64,000 nt of DNA from Citrobacter sp. Marseille-Q6884 (GCF_945906775.1 NZ_CAMDRE010000001.1:558001-622000); one strand, 5' to 3'; counted from the stretch's first letter, positions 52,403-61,537 are shown. The notes: generated by a model not told the origin, from the sequence alone. Translations and numbers: made by a program.

Positions 52403-52855
52403 TTAAAAGTGGGGAACCAGGTTCGCCTTCTGGATATTACTCAGCGCGAACACTTCATCTTTACCTTCGACTGTGACAGTGATCATCTCACCATCCACCG
52501 CTTTGATAACGCCCTGCCATTTACGACGGTTTTGTACCGCCATACGAAGAACCAGCGTAACTTCTTCACCCAGGAAACGCACATAGTGTTCAGCCGTGAA
52601 CAGAGGACGGTCGAGACCCGGTGAGGAGACTTCCAGGTTATAAGCAACGGTAATGGGGTCTTCGACATCCATCACGGCGCTGACCTGGTGGCTCACATCA
52701 GCACAATCATCAACATTGATGCCATCTTCACTATCAATATAGATGCGCAGTGTGGATGTGCGACCGCGAATAAATTCGATGCCGACCAGCTCGTACCCCA
52801 AGGCTTCAACTGGCGCTGTAATCATCTCTGTTAATTTTTGCTCTAATGTGGACAA
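52403..52855 (-). CDS. rimP: ribosome maturation factor RimP
   Basis: Assists early 30S subunit assembly. The 150-residue product reads STLEQKLTEMITAPVEALGY at the N-terminus, then IEFIRGRTSTLRIYIDSEDG and YNLEVSSPGLDRPLFTAEHY, a strongly conserved family motif. I start at the TTG at 52853-52855, which gives the E. coli length. The GGGGGTGG just upstream serves as ribosome-binding site. An in-frame GTG two codons earlier (52859-52861) is a possible alternative. Confidence 0.93.
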   Translation of the reverse strand: MSTLEQKLTEMITAPVEALGYELVGIEFIRGRTSTLRIYIDSEDGINVDDCADVSHQVSAVMDVEDPITVAYNLEVSSPGLDRPLFTAEHYVRFLGEEVTLVLRMAVQNRRKWQGVIKAVDGEMITVTVEGKDEVFALSNIQKANLVPHF

Positions 52856-52872
52856 GCCCACCCCCAAGACAT

Positions 52873-52938
52873 AAAAAAAGGGCCTAAAGCCCAGTTATTC
52901 TGTAGTCAGATAACAAAAAACCCCGATAAATCGGGGCT
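52873..52938 (-). terminator. tandem terminators between metY and rimP
   Basis: Two minus-strand hairpins with T-runs lie in series: AGCCCCGAT-TT-ATCGGGGTTTTTT (52915-52938) and GGGCTT-TA-GGCCCTTTTTTT (52873-52892). Both precede rimP, so much of the metY transcript should end here and the remainder read through into the nus-infB operon. Confidence 0.85.
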
Positions 52939-53062
52939 TTAGATAACTGAACCCTATAACCGCACCTGCGGTTCGGAGAACCTTCCGAAAGAATTTTTTT
53001 CAAATCCAGCTACGAAGGCCTAAGTCTTCACAGTATATTTGAAAAAGAACTCTAAGGGAAAG

Positions 53063-53139
<77 letters not shown>

Positions 53140-53154
53140 CCTGAAACGTGGCAA

Positions 53155-53183
53155 ATTTTACTCGCTTTGGGTAAAAGATGCAA
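53155..53183 (-). promoter_or_regulatory. metY promoter
   Basis: TTGCAT (53178-53183) and TAAAAT (53155-53160) on the minus strand have exactly 17-bp spacing, placing the start site near 53148, about 9 nt before the tRNA. It should drive the whole metY operon. Confidence 0.75.
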
Positions 53184-53397
53184 ATACTGCTGGGATTTGG
53201 TACCGAGGACGGGACGTAAAATCTGCGCACAGTATATTGATTACGTATGCCTTATGTCAACCTTGTTACTGCTATGCAAATGAATGAATGCCACTCAGCG
53301 CAAAACAAGTGGGAACCATCACAGATAAATCGACCCTCCACGCCGTTATTTAACGAAATTGCCACTAAACTCTTCCTGTCATCCTGAAAAGATGATT

Positions 53398-53431
53398 AAA
53401 TGAAAACTCATTTATTTTGCATAAAAATGCA
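53398..53431. promoter_or_regulatory. ArgR boxes upstream of argG
   Basis: TGCATAAAAATGCA (53418-53431) is a perfect palindrome of the ARG-box form (TGAATWWWWATTCA-like), and an imperfect copy, TGAAAACTCATTTA, lies immediately before it (53401-53414). The pair precedes argG by 53 bp and should overlap its promoter. The rest of the 344-bp argG-metY spacer is noncoding promoter sequence. Confidence 0.7.
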
Positions 53432-53483
53432 CTCAATATAAAAACCGACCTCTTCACCAGTCTATCAAGCAGGGTTTTATTTT

Positions 53484-54827
53484 ATGACGACGATTCTCAA
53501 GCATCTCCCGGTAGGTCAACGTATTGGTATCGCTTTTTCCGGCGGCCTGGACACCAGTGCTGCACTGCTGTGGATGCGACAAAAAGGGGCTGTCCCATAT
53601 GCATATACTGCGAATCTGGGCCAGCCGGATGAGGATGACTATGACGCCATTCCTCGCCGCGCAATGGAATATGGTGCTGAGAACGCTCGCCTGGTTGATT
53701 GCCGGAAGCAGCTGGTTGCCGAAGGGATCGCAGCGATTCAATGTGGCGCATTCCATAACACCACCGGTGGCCTGACTTATTTCAACACCACTCCGCTGGG
53801 CCGTGCGGTTACCGGCACCATGCTGGTTGCTGCAATGAAAGAAGATGGCGTGAATATCTGGGGTGACGGCAGCACCTATAAAGGAAACGATATTGAGCGT
53901 TTCTACCGCTATGGTCTGTTGACCAATGCGGAACTGCAGATTTACAAACCGTGGCTGGATACCGATTTTATCGATGAGCTCGGCGGCCGCCATGAGATGT
54001 CTGAATTTATGATCGCCTGCGGGTTCGACTACAAAATGTCTGTCGAAAAAGCCTATTCCACCGACTCCAATATGCTCGGTGCCACGCACGAAGCGAAAGA
54101 TCTCGAGTTCCTCAACTCCAGCGTCAAAATCGTTAACCCGATTATGGGCGTGAAGTTCTGGGATGAAAGCGTGAAGATCCCGGCAGAGGAAGTCACTGTG
54201 CGTTTTGAACAGGGTCATCCCGTTGCACTGAACGGTAAGACCTTCAGCGACGATGTTGAGATGATGCTCGAAGCCAACCGCATCGGTGGCCGTCACGGTT
54301 TGGGCATGAGCGATCAGATTGAAAACCGTATCATTGAAGCGAAGAGCCGTGGGATCTATGAAGCCCCGGGGATGGCATTGCTGCACATCGCTTACGAGCG
54401 TCTGCTGACCGGCATTCATAACGAAGACACCATTGAGCAATATCACGCTCACGGTCGCCAGCTTGGTCGTCTGCTGTATCAGGGTCGTTGGTTCGACTCT
54501 CAGGCATTGATGCTGCGTGATGGCCTGCAACGTTGGGTGGCCAGCCAGATCACCGGCGAAGTGACGCTGGAACTGCGTCGCGGTAATGACTACTCGATCC
54601 TCAACACCGTGTCTGACAATCTGACTTATAAACCAGAACGTCTGACAATGGAAAAAGGCGACTCCGTATTCTCACCGGACGATCGTATCGGTCAGCTGAC
54701 CATGCGCAATCTGGATATCACCGATACCCGCGAGAAGCTGTTCGGTTATGCGCAGTCTGGTCTGCTGAGCGCATCTTCCACGACGGGCCTGCCACAGGTT
54801 GAGAATCTGGAAAACAAAGCGAAGTAA
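53484..54827 (+). CDS. argG: argininosuccinate synthase
   Basis: Joins citrulline and aspartate with ATP in the penultimate step of arginine synthesis. The 447-residue protein, the E. coli length, has the PP-loop motif IGIAFSGGLDTSAALLWMRQ (residues 13-32) and GDGSTYKGNDIERFYRYG, characteristic of the enterobacterial type. The start ATG follows AGGG. It is divergent from metY and ends in a strong terminator. In K-12 yhbX follows argG, but here only a BIME separates it from leuU. Confidence 0.97.
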   Translation: MTTILKHLPVGQRIGIAFSGGLDTSAALLWMRQKGAVPYAYTANLGQPDEDDYDAIPRRAMEYGAENARLVDCRKQLVAEGIAAIQCGAFHNTTGGLTYFNTTPLGRAVTGTMLVAAMKEDGVNIWGDGSTYKGNDIERFYRYGLLTNAELQIYKPWLDTDFIDELGGRHEMSEFMIACGFDYKMSVEKAYSTDSNMLGATHEAKDLEFLNSSVKIVNPIMGVKFWDESVKIPAEEVTVRFEQGHPVALNGKTFSDDVEMMLEANRIGGRHGLGMSDQIENRIIEAKSRGIYEAPGMALLHIAYERLLTGIHNEDTIEQYHAHGRQLGRLLYQGRWFDSQALMLRDGLQRWVASQITGEVTLELRRGNDYSILNTVSDNLTYKPERLTMEKGDSVFSPDDRIGQLTMRNLDITDTREKLFGYAQSGLLSASSTTGLPQVENLENKAK

Positions 54828-54840
54828 ACATCATCATCTT

Positions 54841-54864
54841 AAGGCCGCGAAAGCGGCCTTTTTT
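54841..54864 (+). terminator. argG terminator
   Basis: AAGGCCGC-GAAA-GCGGCCTT followed by TTTT: a perfect eight-pair stem with a GNRA loop, 13 nt after the argG stop. Confidence 0.93.
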
Positions 54865-54885
54865 ATGCGCGGAATATGAGGGATG

Positions 54886-54959
54886 TAGGACTGATAAGCG
54901 TAGCGCCATCAGGCGTTGTAATAATGTCGGATGGCGGCATAAACGCCTTATCCGACCAA
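54886..54959. repeat. BIME (paired REP elements) between argG and leuU
   Basis: Two REP palindromes lie head to tail: one around ACTGATAAGCG-TAG-CGCCATCAGGC (54890-54914) and one GTCGGATGGCGGCATAAACG followed by CCTTATCCGAC (54926-54956). Together they form a typical bacterial interspersed mosaic element. Confidence 0.85.
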
Positions 54960-54978
54960 CCCCCACAAATGACAGACG

Positions 54979-55003
54979 AAAAAAAAGACGCTTTGCAGCG
55001 TCT
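54979..55003 (-). terminator. terminator of secG-leuU transcript
   Basis: AGACGCT-GCAA-AGCGTCT followed by TTTTTTTT on the minus strand, 14 nt past the tRNA 3' end. Confidence 0.92.
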
Positions 55004-55016
55004 CTTTTTTGGAATT

Positions 55017-55103
55017 TGGTACCGAGGATGGGACTCGAACCCACAAGCCCGTTAGGGCACTACCACCTCAAGGTAGCGTGTCTACCAATTCCACCACCTC
55101 GGT
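55017..55103 (-). tRNA. leuU: tRNA-Leu (GAG)
   Basis: Eighty-seven nucleotides with encoded CCA. The minus strand reads ACCGAGGTGGTGGAATTGGT..., anticodon GAG in CTACCTTGAGGTGGTAG, a long class II variable arm (TGCCCTAACGGGCTT) and the T-loop TTCGAGT. The acceptor stem pairs ACCGAGG with CCTCGGT; the first pair is A-U, where I recall G-U in E. coli. It lies 9 nt after the secG stop and is probably cotranscribed with it. Confidence 0.97.
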
Positions 55104-55112
55104 ACAGAATAC

Positions 55113-55445
55113 TTAGCGTGGGATATCGCTGGTCGGCTGAGCCGGAGCAGCTGGCTGAGTCTGCTCGGTTTTCGCCGGTGCACTCAGATTTTCCCACTCA
55201 CTTCCTTTATTGGTCTTATTGCTGTTCATGTTACCCAGCACCAGACTGATAATGAAGAACAGGGTTCCCAATACAGCTGTCATTCGGGTCATGAAGTTAC
55301 CAGAACCACTTGAACCAAACAGCGTACCAGATGCGCCTGCGCCAAAAGAGGCTCCCATATCAGCGCCTTTACCTTGCTGCAGCATAATCAAGCCAACCAG
55401 GCCAATTGCCACAATAAGGAAAACTACCAAAAGAGCTTCGTGCAT
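55113..55445 (-). CDS. secG: protein translocase subunit SecG
   Basis: Small inner-membrane subunit of SecYEG that aids protein export. The 110-residue protein starts MHEALLVVFLIVAIGLVGLI and has two transmembrane helices (about 3-22 and 50-72), with GKGADMGASFGAGASGTLFG between them. The C-terminus is Ala/Pro/Gln-rich and variable. I use the ATG at 55443-55445, with AGGAACAGG upstream, which gives the E. coli length. It is separated from glmM by a 3.7-kb insertion; in K-12 they are adjacent. Confidence 0.96.
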   Translation of the reverse strand: MHEALLVVFLIVAIGLVGLIMLQQGKGADMGASFGAGASGTLFGSSGSGNFMTRMTAVLGTLFFIISLVLGNMNSNKTNKGSEWENLSAPAKTEQTQPAAPAQPTSDIPR

Positions 55446-55614
55446 AATCAACCTGTTCCTTGCGGAGTTGCCGCGTACCAATGCTTCGACCAATAAAGCG
55501 GGACATACATACTGTTTCCCACTGAAGCGGGTGTGAATACTAACCAAAGCGAATAACCTTCGCAAGGGCAATTTGTTGGCATTGTATCAACTGCGGAAAA
55601 AATCGCCACATCAA

Positions 55615-56517
55615 TCAAAAACGCAGCAATTTATCCCAGCACCTCTGCATGACAGGTCGTTGATCATCAACGTTCGCCCAAACAACAACGGGGATTTCAC
55701 AAATCAGCGCGGTATTATCCGGCCAACAGTGGATAATCTCATGATTCACTAATTCTTCAGCGACCATTGATTCCGGCAACCACGCCATTCCCATATGCCG
55801 TAACACCATTTCCCGAATGGTCTCGCTTAAGCCACTCTCAAACACCTTTTTCAGACGCGGGCGCACACGTTGCTCTGCAGGGTCGATAATACGCCTGACA
55901 AAGGTGTAGTCGCTATAGCAAAGCCAGGGGATCTGCGCCTTAGTATCCTCAAGCTTCTCCGCCAATTGTGAAGAAATAACCGGAATAAAACGCTCGTATC
56001 GCCATAAGGAGCGCTTGAGCCTTCCCGCAATCTCCAATCCCGGCTGAGAGGAAGGCAAATCATACGTCACCAGCAAATCAATCTGCCGGTCAATCAAGGC
56101 GTTAAAGTGGTTATCAATCCCCTGAATGCTGGCGTTTACCGTAAAGCTAAGTTGCGGTTCACTTTGTCGCAGATAGTTGATCATGTCAGGCAGGATATTC
56201 ACCGACAACGTATGTAGACTGACCATTACCAGCGTATTGTCTGTCGCGGGCATCATTGCAGATAGTTCATGATGCGCCTCCGTCAATGTACTGAGGACAT
56301 GACGGGCATAGGGTTCAAAACGTTCGCCATAGGAAGTCAGTGAAACCGGCGTTGTGGTGCGATCGAACAGCGGGACGCCCAGTACCTCCTCCAGCGCTTT
56401 AATCCGCCGACTTAACGCGGGTTGCGTGATATGTCGCTGCGCCGCGGCCTGAGAGTAATTCCCATGCTGACTCAAAGCCAAAAAATCTTCTAACCACTTA
56501 CAATCCATGTCGAACAC
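55615..56517 (-). CDS. LysR-family regulator next to iadA-like gene
   Basis: LysR-type regulator, 300 residues. The N-terminal helix-turn-helix (WLEDFLALSQHGNYSQAAAQ, then ITQPALSRRIKALEEVLGVP, about residues 8-60) is followed by an effector-binding domain. It is divergent from the amidohydrolase and permease genes, with 142 bp between the starts, the classic arrangement for a LysR regulator and its target operon. Its effector is unknown but may be a substrate of that pathway. Not present between secG and glmM in E. coli K-12. Confidence 0.88.
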   Translation of the reverse strand: MFDMDCKWLEDFLALSQHGNYSQAAAQRHITQPALSRRIKALEEVLGVPLFDRTTTPVSLTSYGERFEPYARHVLSTLTEAHHELSAMMPATDNTLVMVSLHTLSVNILPDMINYLRQSEPQLSFTVNASIQGIDNHFNALIDRQIDLLVTYDLPSSQPGLEIAGRLKRSLWRYERFIPVISSQLAEKLEDTKAQIPWLCYSDYTFVRRIIDPAEQRVRPRLKKVFESGLSETIREMVLRHMGMAWLPESMVAEELVNHEIIHCWPDNTALICEIPVVVWANVDDQRPVMQRCWDKLLRF

Positions 56518-56659
56518 TCCACCATACCATAACCGTATCCACCGATAACAAATTGGAAATAGTCACAGTTATAGTAATGACTTTAATGTGGACATCATAA
56601 CAACAATATTCCGTTTCACCTGCCGACTCTTCTTTCCCTTGACGTTTGACAGGACTGAT

Positions 56660-57793
56660 ATGTTTACATTACTGACCAATGCCCGTGTCTTTTCCCCTGA
56701 GGATTTAGGCCTCTGCTCCCTGCTGGTACATGCCGATCGTATTGTGGCGGTAGAAAAAGATATTTCATGCTTTGAAGGTGTTACAGAAGTCATCGATTGT
56801 CGGGGAAAGTGGGTAATCCCTGGCATCATCGATCAGCATGTCCATCTTACCGGTGGTGGCGGTGAGGCCGGTTTTGCCAGCCGCACACCAGCCGTCAAAT
56901 TACGTGATCTCATTCAGGCAGGTATTACAACGGTTGTCGGCGTGCTGGGTACAGATGCCATCTCTCGCTCCCCCAAAGATCTCTATGCCAAAATGCAATC
57001 GCTGAATCTGGAAGGCGTGCGTGCGTTTATGCATACGGGTGCTTATGCCGTACCCAGTCCCACCATCACAAAATCCATCCGCGATGATATGGCATTTATC
57101 CCGGCCATTCTCGGCGTCAAAATAGCACTGGCCGATCACCGTGGTTCTTATCCGTCTTTTCAGGAACTGTTGAGGATTGTCAGCGATATCCGCGTGGCCT
57201 CTCTGCTGGCGGGTAAAAAAGGGTTGCTGCATGTCCATCTTGGCAATCTGCCAGAAGGCATGTCGCAACTGGTTGAGCTTTGCGATGCAGGGATCCCAAT
57301 CCACCATATCTCGCCGACCCATGTGGCGAGAACAGAAGCGCTATTCGAGCAAGCCATCGCCTTCGCACACCGGGGCGGCCATATCGATGTGACCTCAGGC
57401 GGCAGCCGATTTATGCCTCAGGAAGAAGCCATTCTGCATGCACTGAAAGCACAAGTTCCGGCCGATCGCATTACCATCAGTTCGGATGGTAATGGCAGCG
57501 TACCGCGCTTTAACGCACAAGGCATTGTCGAAGGATTAAGCGCGGCGCCAGTGGCCGGTAACCTTAACCTGCTTCCGCGTCTGATCGACGTCGGCATCCC
57601 AGTATCACAAGCGATTGCCATGGTGACGGCAAACGTCGCACGGTCTTTGGGGATTTCCGGCGGCGTGCTCTGTGCGGGTGAACGTGCCGATATTTGCGTA
57701 CTCAATGACGACCTCTCTCTGGCGCATCTGTTTGCCGCGGGCATACCGTTACTGCGTGATGGCGAATGTCTGGTCAACGGCAATTTTGAGTGA
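56660..57793 (+). CDS. isoaspartyl-dipeptidase-like amidohydrolase
   Basis: Zinc amidohydrolase resembling IadA, which cleaves beta-aspartyl dipeptides arising from damaged proteins. The 377-residue product is started at the ATG at 56660 with AGGA 8 nt upstream. Metal-site candidates are present in order: H60 and H62 in DQHVHL, the likely carbamylated lysine K153 in GVKIALADHRG, H190/H192 in LLHVHLGN, H220 in SPTHVART and D275 in SSDGNGS. These match the IadA layout. A C-terminal beta-sandwich ends the protein. It is followed after 10 nt by a DcuC-type permease. Substrate specificity is inferred from family resemblance. Confidence 0.88.
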   Translation: MFTLLTNARVFSPEDLGLCSLLVHADRIVAVEKDISCFEGVTEVIDCRGKWVIPGIIDQHVHLTGGGGEAGFASRTPAVKLRDLIQAGITTVVGVLGTDAISRSPKDLYAKMQSLNLEGVRAFMHTGAYAVPSPTITKSIRDDMAFIPAILGVKIALADHRGSYPSFQELLRIVSDIRVASLLAGKKGLLHVHLGNLPEGMSQLVELCDAGIPIHHISPTHVARTEALFEQAIAFAHRGGHIDVTSGGSRFMPQEEAILHALKAQVPADRITISSDGNGSVPRFNAQGIVEGLSAAPVAGNLNLLPRLIDVGIPVSQAIAMVTANVARSLGISGGVLCAGERADICVLNDDLSLAHLFAAGIPLLRDGECLVNGNFE

Positions 57794-57803
57794 GGATGTA
57801 AGA

Positions 57804-59270
57804 ATGTCATTATTGCTGGCACTCATTGCCATTATTTTTGCCGGACGTCTGATTCTGAAAAAGTATCACCCTCAGTCGGTGCTGCTACTGACCGGGATTG
57901 TCCTGCTGCTCATCGCGCATTTTAGTGGGCTGGCTACGCTCAGTGGCCTGGTGAAAAAAAGTACCGGATTTGGCCCGTTTGATGTCTTTGAGTTTATCCG
58001 CGATACGCTGAGCGTTCGCCTCGGCGGTCTCGGGCTGCAAATTATGCTGATTGGTGGTTTCGCCACGTATATGTCGGCAATTGGTGCCAGCCAGGTACTG
58101 GTTAGGGTGACATCCCGCCCTTTGCAGCGCCTGAACTCCCCTTATCTGCTGCTCGGGCTGGCATTATTGCTGGGTCAATTTCTGTCGCTGTTTATCAGCA
58201 GCGCCACAGGATTAGGCTTACTGCTGATGGCAACGCTTTACCCCTTGCTGACGCGTCTTGGTTGCAGTCGCGCGGCCGTTGCCGCCGTAATCGCCAGTAC
58301 CTGCGCGGTGGAATTTGGGCCAGGCTCCGGCAACTCTGTTCTTGCCGCCAAAACGGCGGGCATTGAGGTCGTGAACTATTTTGTCCAGGATCAGCTTCCC
58401 ATCGTCATCCCTGTCATTCTTTTTATTGCACTGCTGCATATTGTCGTCCAACGCTTTTTCGATCGACGTGAAAGTGGCGACAACGTCGCTGTGCAGATGC
58501 AGACGTTAACATCTACCGACGAAACCACCGCACCGGTAGCCTGGCTTTTTCTGCCAATGTTACCGCTGGTTTTAATGCTGCTGTGCAGCGATCTGCTGTT
58601 CAGCTCGCTCAAAATCACCCTGGATACCGCAGTCCTGATAAGCCTTGCCATTACGCTGGTTTGTGAATACTGCCGCCACAGGAAAGCGCGCGATGTGATG
58701 GCGGGCGTGCAAAAAGTTTTCGACAGCATGGGCAGTGTTTTTGCCACTGTCGTGACGCTGATTATCGCTGGTGAAGTTTTTTCTGCCGGATTAAAAGCGA
58801 TTGGCGCCGTCGATGCACTCCTCTCCCTGTCTGGTGAATTTGGTCTGAGTGCCGCTTCGATTATCCTGCTGATGACGCTGATCACCTTCGCGATTTCGGC
58901 TTTGATGGGATCCGGGAATGCGGCGTTTTTCTCCTTCGCACCGATGGTACCGGACATCAGCCGCCATATCGGCAGCGATATCGCGGTGATGATGTTACCG
59001 ATTCAAATATCGGCGGGGATTGGACGGACATTATCGCCGATTGCCGGCGTCATCATTGCTATCGCAGGGATTGCTGGCGTATCGCCCGTAGATATTGTTA
59101 AGCGCACCGCCATTCCGATGCTGGGTGGCTGGTTGTTGATGATTGCACTGACGTTTGCCCGTTCCGGGCATTTGCTGGCGGTACTGCCGTGGCTGGCAGC
59201 CCTCGTGTTGATGATTGCCGGGGGCTATTTCTGGCAAAACCGACGCAAGCCGGCGATTTCAGCACAGTAA
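57804..59270 (+). CDS. DcuC-family permease
   Basis: Inner-membrane transporter, 488 residues, about 12 hydrophobic segments. The segments GGDLG-like RLGGLGLQIMLIGGFATYMS, RPLQRLNSPYLLLGLALLLG and FISSATGLGLLLMATLYPLL are characteristic of the DcuC C4-dicarboxylate family. LIGRTLSPIAG-like IGRTLSPIAGVIIAIAGIAG and ALMGSGNAAFFSF complete the match. I use the ATG at 57804, which has AGGATGTAAG upstream and lies 10 nt after the amidohydrolase stop. It may import the dipeptide-like substrate or export or exchange aspartate; the choice is not decided by sequence. Its stop codon lies within the T-run of the convergent glmM terminator. Confidence 0.86.
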   Translation: MSLLLALIAIIFAGRLILKKYHPQSVLLLTGIVLLLIAHFSGLATLSGLVKKSTGFGPFDVFEFIRDTLSVRLGGLGLQIMLIGGFATYMSAIGASQVLVRVTSRPLQRLNSPYLLLGLALLLGQFLSLFISSATGLGLLLMATLYPLLTRLGCSRAAVAAVIASTCAVEFGPGSGNSVLAAKTAGIEVVNYFVQDQLPIVIPVILFIALLHIVVQRFFDRRESGDNVAVQMQTLTSTDETTAPVAWLFLPMLPLVLMLLCSDLLFSSLKITLDTAVLISLAITLVCEYCRHRKARDVMAGVQKVFDSMGSVFATVVTLIIAGEVFSAGLKAIGAVDALLSLSGEFGLSAASIILLMTLITFAISALMGSGNAAFFSFAPMVPDISRHIGSDIAVMMLPIQISAGIGRTLSPIAGVIIAIAGIAGVSPVDIVKRTAIPMLGGWLLMIALTFARSGHLLAVLPWLAALVLMIAGGYFWQNRRKPAISAQ

Positions 59271-59297
59271 AAAAAAGCCGGAGTCCAGGACTCCGGC
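59268..59297 (-). terminator. glmM terminator
   Basis: GCCGGAGTCC-T-GGACTCCGGC followed by TTTTTTTT on the minus strand, 24 nt after the glmM stop. The T-run overlaps the stop codon of the convergent permease gene. Confidence 0.93.
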
Positions 59298-59320
59298 GTT
59301 ACTACTGACGCTTTATGTGA

Positions 59321-60658
59321 TTAAACCGCTTTCACGGCATCCGCAATACGGTGAGCGAATTCAGTGACCTGCGCTTCATCTTCACCTTCAACCATCACTC
59401 GAATTAACGGTTCAGTACCAGACTTACGCAGCAGAACGCGTCCACGGTTACCCAGCGCCGCTTCAACTTCCGCCATCACCGCTTTTACGTTTTCATTTTC
59501 CAGCGGGTCGCCGCTGCCAGCAGTGAAACGAACGTTAACCAGCAGCTGCGGGAACATTTTCATGCCGCTGCACAAATCGTGCAGACTCATGTGATTGCGT
59601 ACCATCGCAGCCAGTACCTGCAGACCCGCTACAATCCCGTCACCGGTGGTTGTTTTGTCCAGCAGGATCACGTGCCCCGAGTTCTCTGCCCCGATACGCC
59701 AGCCTTTTTCCTGCATTTTTTCCAGCACGTAGCGGTCGCCCACTTTCGCACGGGCAAACGGAATACCCAGCTGCTTCAGTGCCAGTTCAAGACCCATGTT
59801 ACTCATCAGCGTACCGACGGCACCGCCACGCAGTTGCCCCTGACGCAGCGCTTCACGGGCGATGATATACATGATCTGATCGCCATCGACTTTATTACCT
59901 TCGTGGTCAACCATGATCACGCGGTCGCCGTCGCCGTCCAGCGCAATACCCAGATCGGCTTTTTCTGCAATCACCCGCGCCTGCAGGGCACGGACGTCGG
60001 TGGCGCCCACTTCTTCATTGATGTTCACGCCGTTTGGCTCACAGCCAATGGCAATCACATTTGCACCCAGCTCACGCAGGACATTTGGTGCAATGTGGTA
60101 CGTCGCGCCATTCGCGCAATCCACCACGATCTTAAGCTCATTCAGACTCAGTTCGTTCGGGAAGGTGCCTTTGCAAAACTCAATATAACGACCGGCAGCA
60201 TCGACAATACGGGTAGCTTTACCCAGTTCAGCCGAGTCCACGCAGGTGATCGCTTTTTCCATCTCGGCTTCAATGGCTTCTTCAACCGCATCCGGCAGTT
60301 TGGTCCCGTCGGTGGAGAAGAATTTGATCCCGTTGTCATAGTACGGGTTGTGCGAGGCAGAGATAACAATTCCGGCTTCAGCACGGAAAGCGCGCGTCAG
60401 ATAAGCAACGGCGGGTGTGGGCATTGGACCGGTAAAAGAAGCCGAGAGTCCGGCTGCAGCCAGGCCCGCTTCCAGCGCAGACTCCAGCATATAGCCAGAA
60501 ATACGCGTATCTTTACCGATAATAATTTTACGTGAACCATGACGTGCCAGCACTTTACCTGCAGCCCAACCCAGCTTGAGCACAAAGTCAGGAGTAATTG
60601 GGGCGTCGCCTACACGGCCACGGATCCCATCAGTGCCAAAATATTTACGATTACTCAT
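59321..60658 (-). CDS. glmM: phosphoglucosamine mutase GlmM
   Basis: Interconverts glucosamine-6-phosphate and glucosamine-1-phosphate on the way to UDP-GlcNAc. The 445-residue length is that of E. coli. The active-site phosphoserine is S102 in GIVISASHNPYYDNG. The metal-binding loop is DGDGDRV, and RKSGTEPLIRVM forms the phosphate-binding loop near the C-terminus. The start ATG at 60656-60658 matches the family and overlaps the folP end by 8 bp. Confidence 0.97.
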   Translation of the reverse strand: MSNRKYFGTDGIRGRVGDAPITPDFVLKLGWAAGKVLARHGSRKIIIGKDTRISGYMLESALEAGLAAAGLSASFTGPMPTPAVAYLTRAFRAEAGIVISASHNPYYDNGIKFFSTDGTKLPDAVEEAIEAEMEKAITCVDSAELGKATRIVDAAGRYIEFCKGTFPNELSLNELKIVVDCANGATYHIAPNVLRELGANVIAIGCEPNGVNINEEVGATDVRALQARVIAEKADLGIALDGDGDRVIMVDHEGNKVDGDQIMYIIAREALRQGQLRGGAVGTLMSNMGLELALKQLGIPFARAKVGDRYVLEKMQEKGWRIGAENSGHVILLDKTTTGDGIVAGLQVLAAMVRNHMSLHDLCSGMKMFPQLLVNVRFTAGSGDPLENENVKAVMAEVEAALGNRGRVLLRKSGTEPLIRVMVEGEDEAQVTEFAHRIADAVKAV

Positions 60659-61499
60659 AGCGTTTTTTTTCCTTTGCAGACAATGTGGCTTCCACCACAC
60701 GCATCGCTTCTACGGTTTCTTTGACGTCATGGACACGAATGATCTGCGCCCCCTGCATCGCGGCAATCACCGCACACGCAAGACTACCGCTCAGGCGTTC
60801 AGATGGCCCCACATTCAGCAACTGGCCAACCATTGATTTTCGTGACATCCCAACCAGCAGCGGCAGATTAAAATGATGAAACTCCGCCAGGCGTGCCAGT
60901 AATGTGTAGTTATGGGTGAGATTTTTACCGAATCCGAATCCCGGGTCGAGTAACAATTTATCTTTTGCGATGCCAGCCCTTTCACAACGAGCTATTTGCT
61001 CAATAAAGTAACGATTTACCTCAGCAAACACATCCTCGTATTTGGGCGCTTCCTGCATCGTTTTCGGCTGCCCCTGCATATGCATCAGGCAAACCGGTAA
61101 TCCGGTTTCCGCTGCGGCTTCCAGCGCACCCGGCTCCGAGAGTGAACGAATGTCATTAATGATATGTGCCCCCACTCTGGCACACTCGCGAATCACTTCC
61201 GGTTTTGAGGTATCAACCGAAATCCACACTTCGAAACGTTGAGCGATTGCCTCAACGACCGGGATCACGCGATTCAGCTCTTCTTCCACGCTCACGTCCG
61301 CTGCGCCTGGACGTGTGGATTCTCCACCCACATCAATGATAGTCGCCCCTGCGTTAATCATCAGATTGGCGTGTTTCACTGCCTCAACCAACGTATTGTG
61401 CGCCCCGCCATCAGAAAAGGAGTCCGGCGTGACATTTAAAATACCCATAACGTGGGGATGGCTGAGATCCAGTGAAGAACCCTGAGCAAAGAGTTTCAT
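60651..61499 (-). CDS. folP: dihydropteroate synthase FolP
   Basis: Condenses 7,8-dihydropterin pyrophosphate with p-aminobenzoate in folate synthesis; target of sulfonamides. The 282-residue product has the family motifs MGILNVTPDSFSDGG (first), GATIIDVGGESTRPGA (second), DPGFGFGKN and LLVGMSRKSMVG. I chose the ATG at 61497-61499 (MKLFAQGSSLDLSH), which gives the E. coli length. It overlaps glmM by 8 bp and lies 98 nt after ftsH. Confidence 0.97.
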   Translation of the reverse strand: MKLFAQGSSLDLSHPHVMGILNVTPDSFSDGGAHNTLVEAVKHANLMINAGATIIDVGGESTRPGAADVSVEEELNRVIPVVEAIAQRFEVWISVDTSKPEVIRECARVGAHIINDIRSLSEPGALEAAAETGLPVCLMHMQGQPKTMQEAPKYEDVFAEVNRYFIEQIARCERAGIAKDKLLLDPGFGFGKNLTHNYTLLARLAEFHHFNLPLLVGMSRKSMVGQLLNVGPSERLSGSLACAVIAAMQGAQIIRVHDVKETVEAMRVVEATLSAKEKKRYE

Positions 61500-61537
61500 A
61501 GTCTTATCCCTGGTAAAATCTTGAGTAAGCAGATAAC

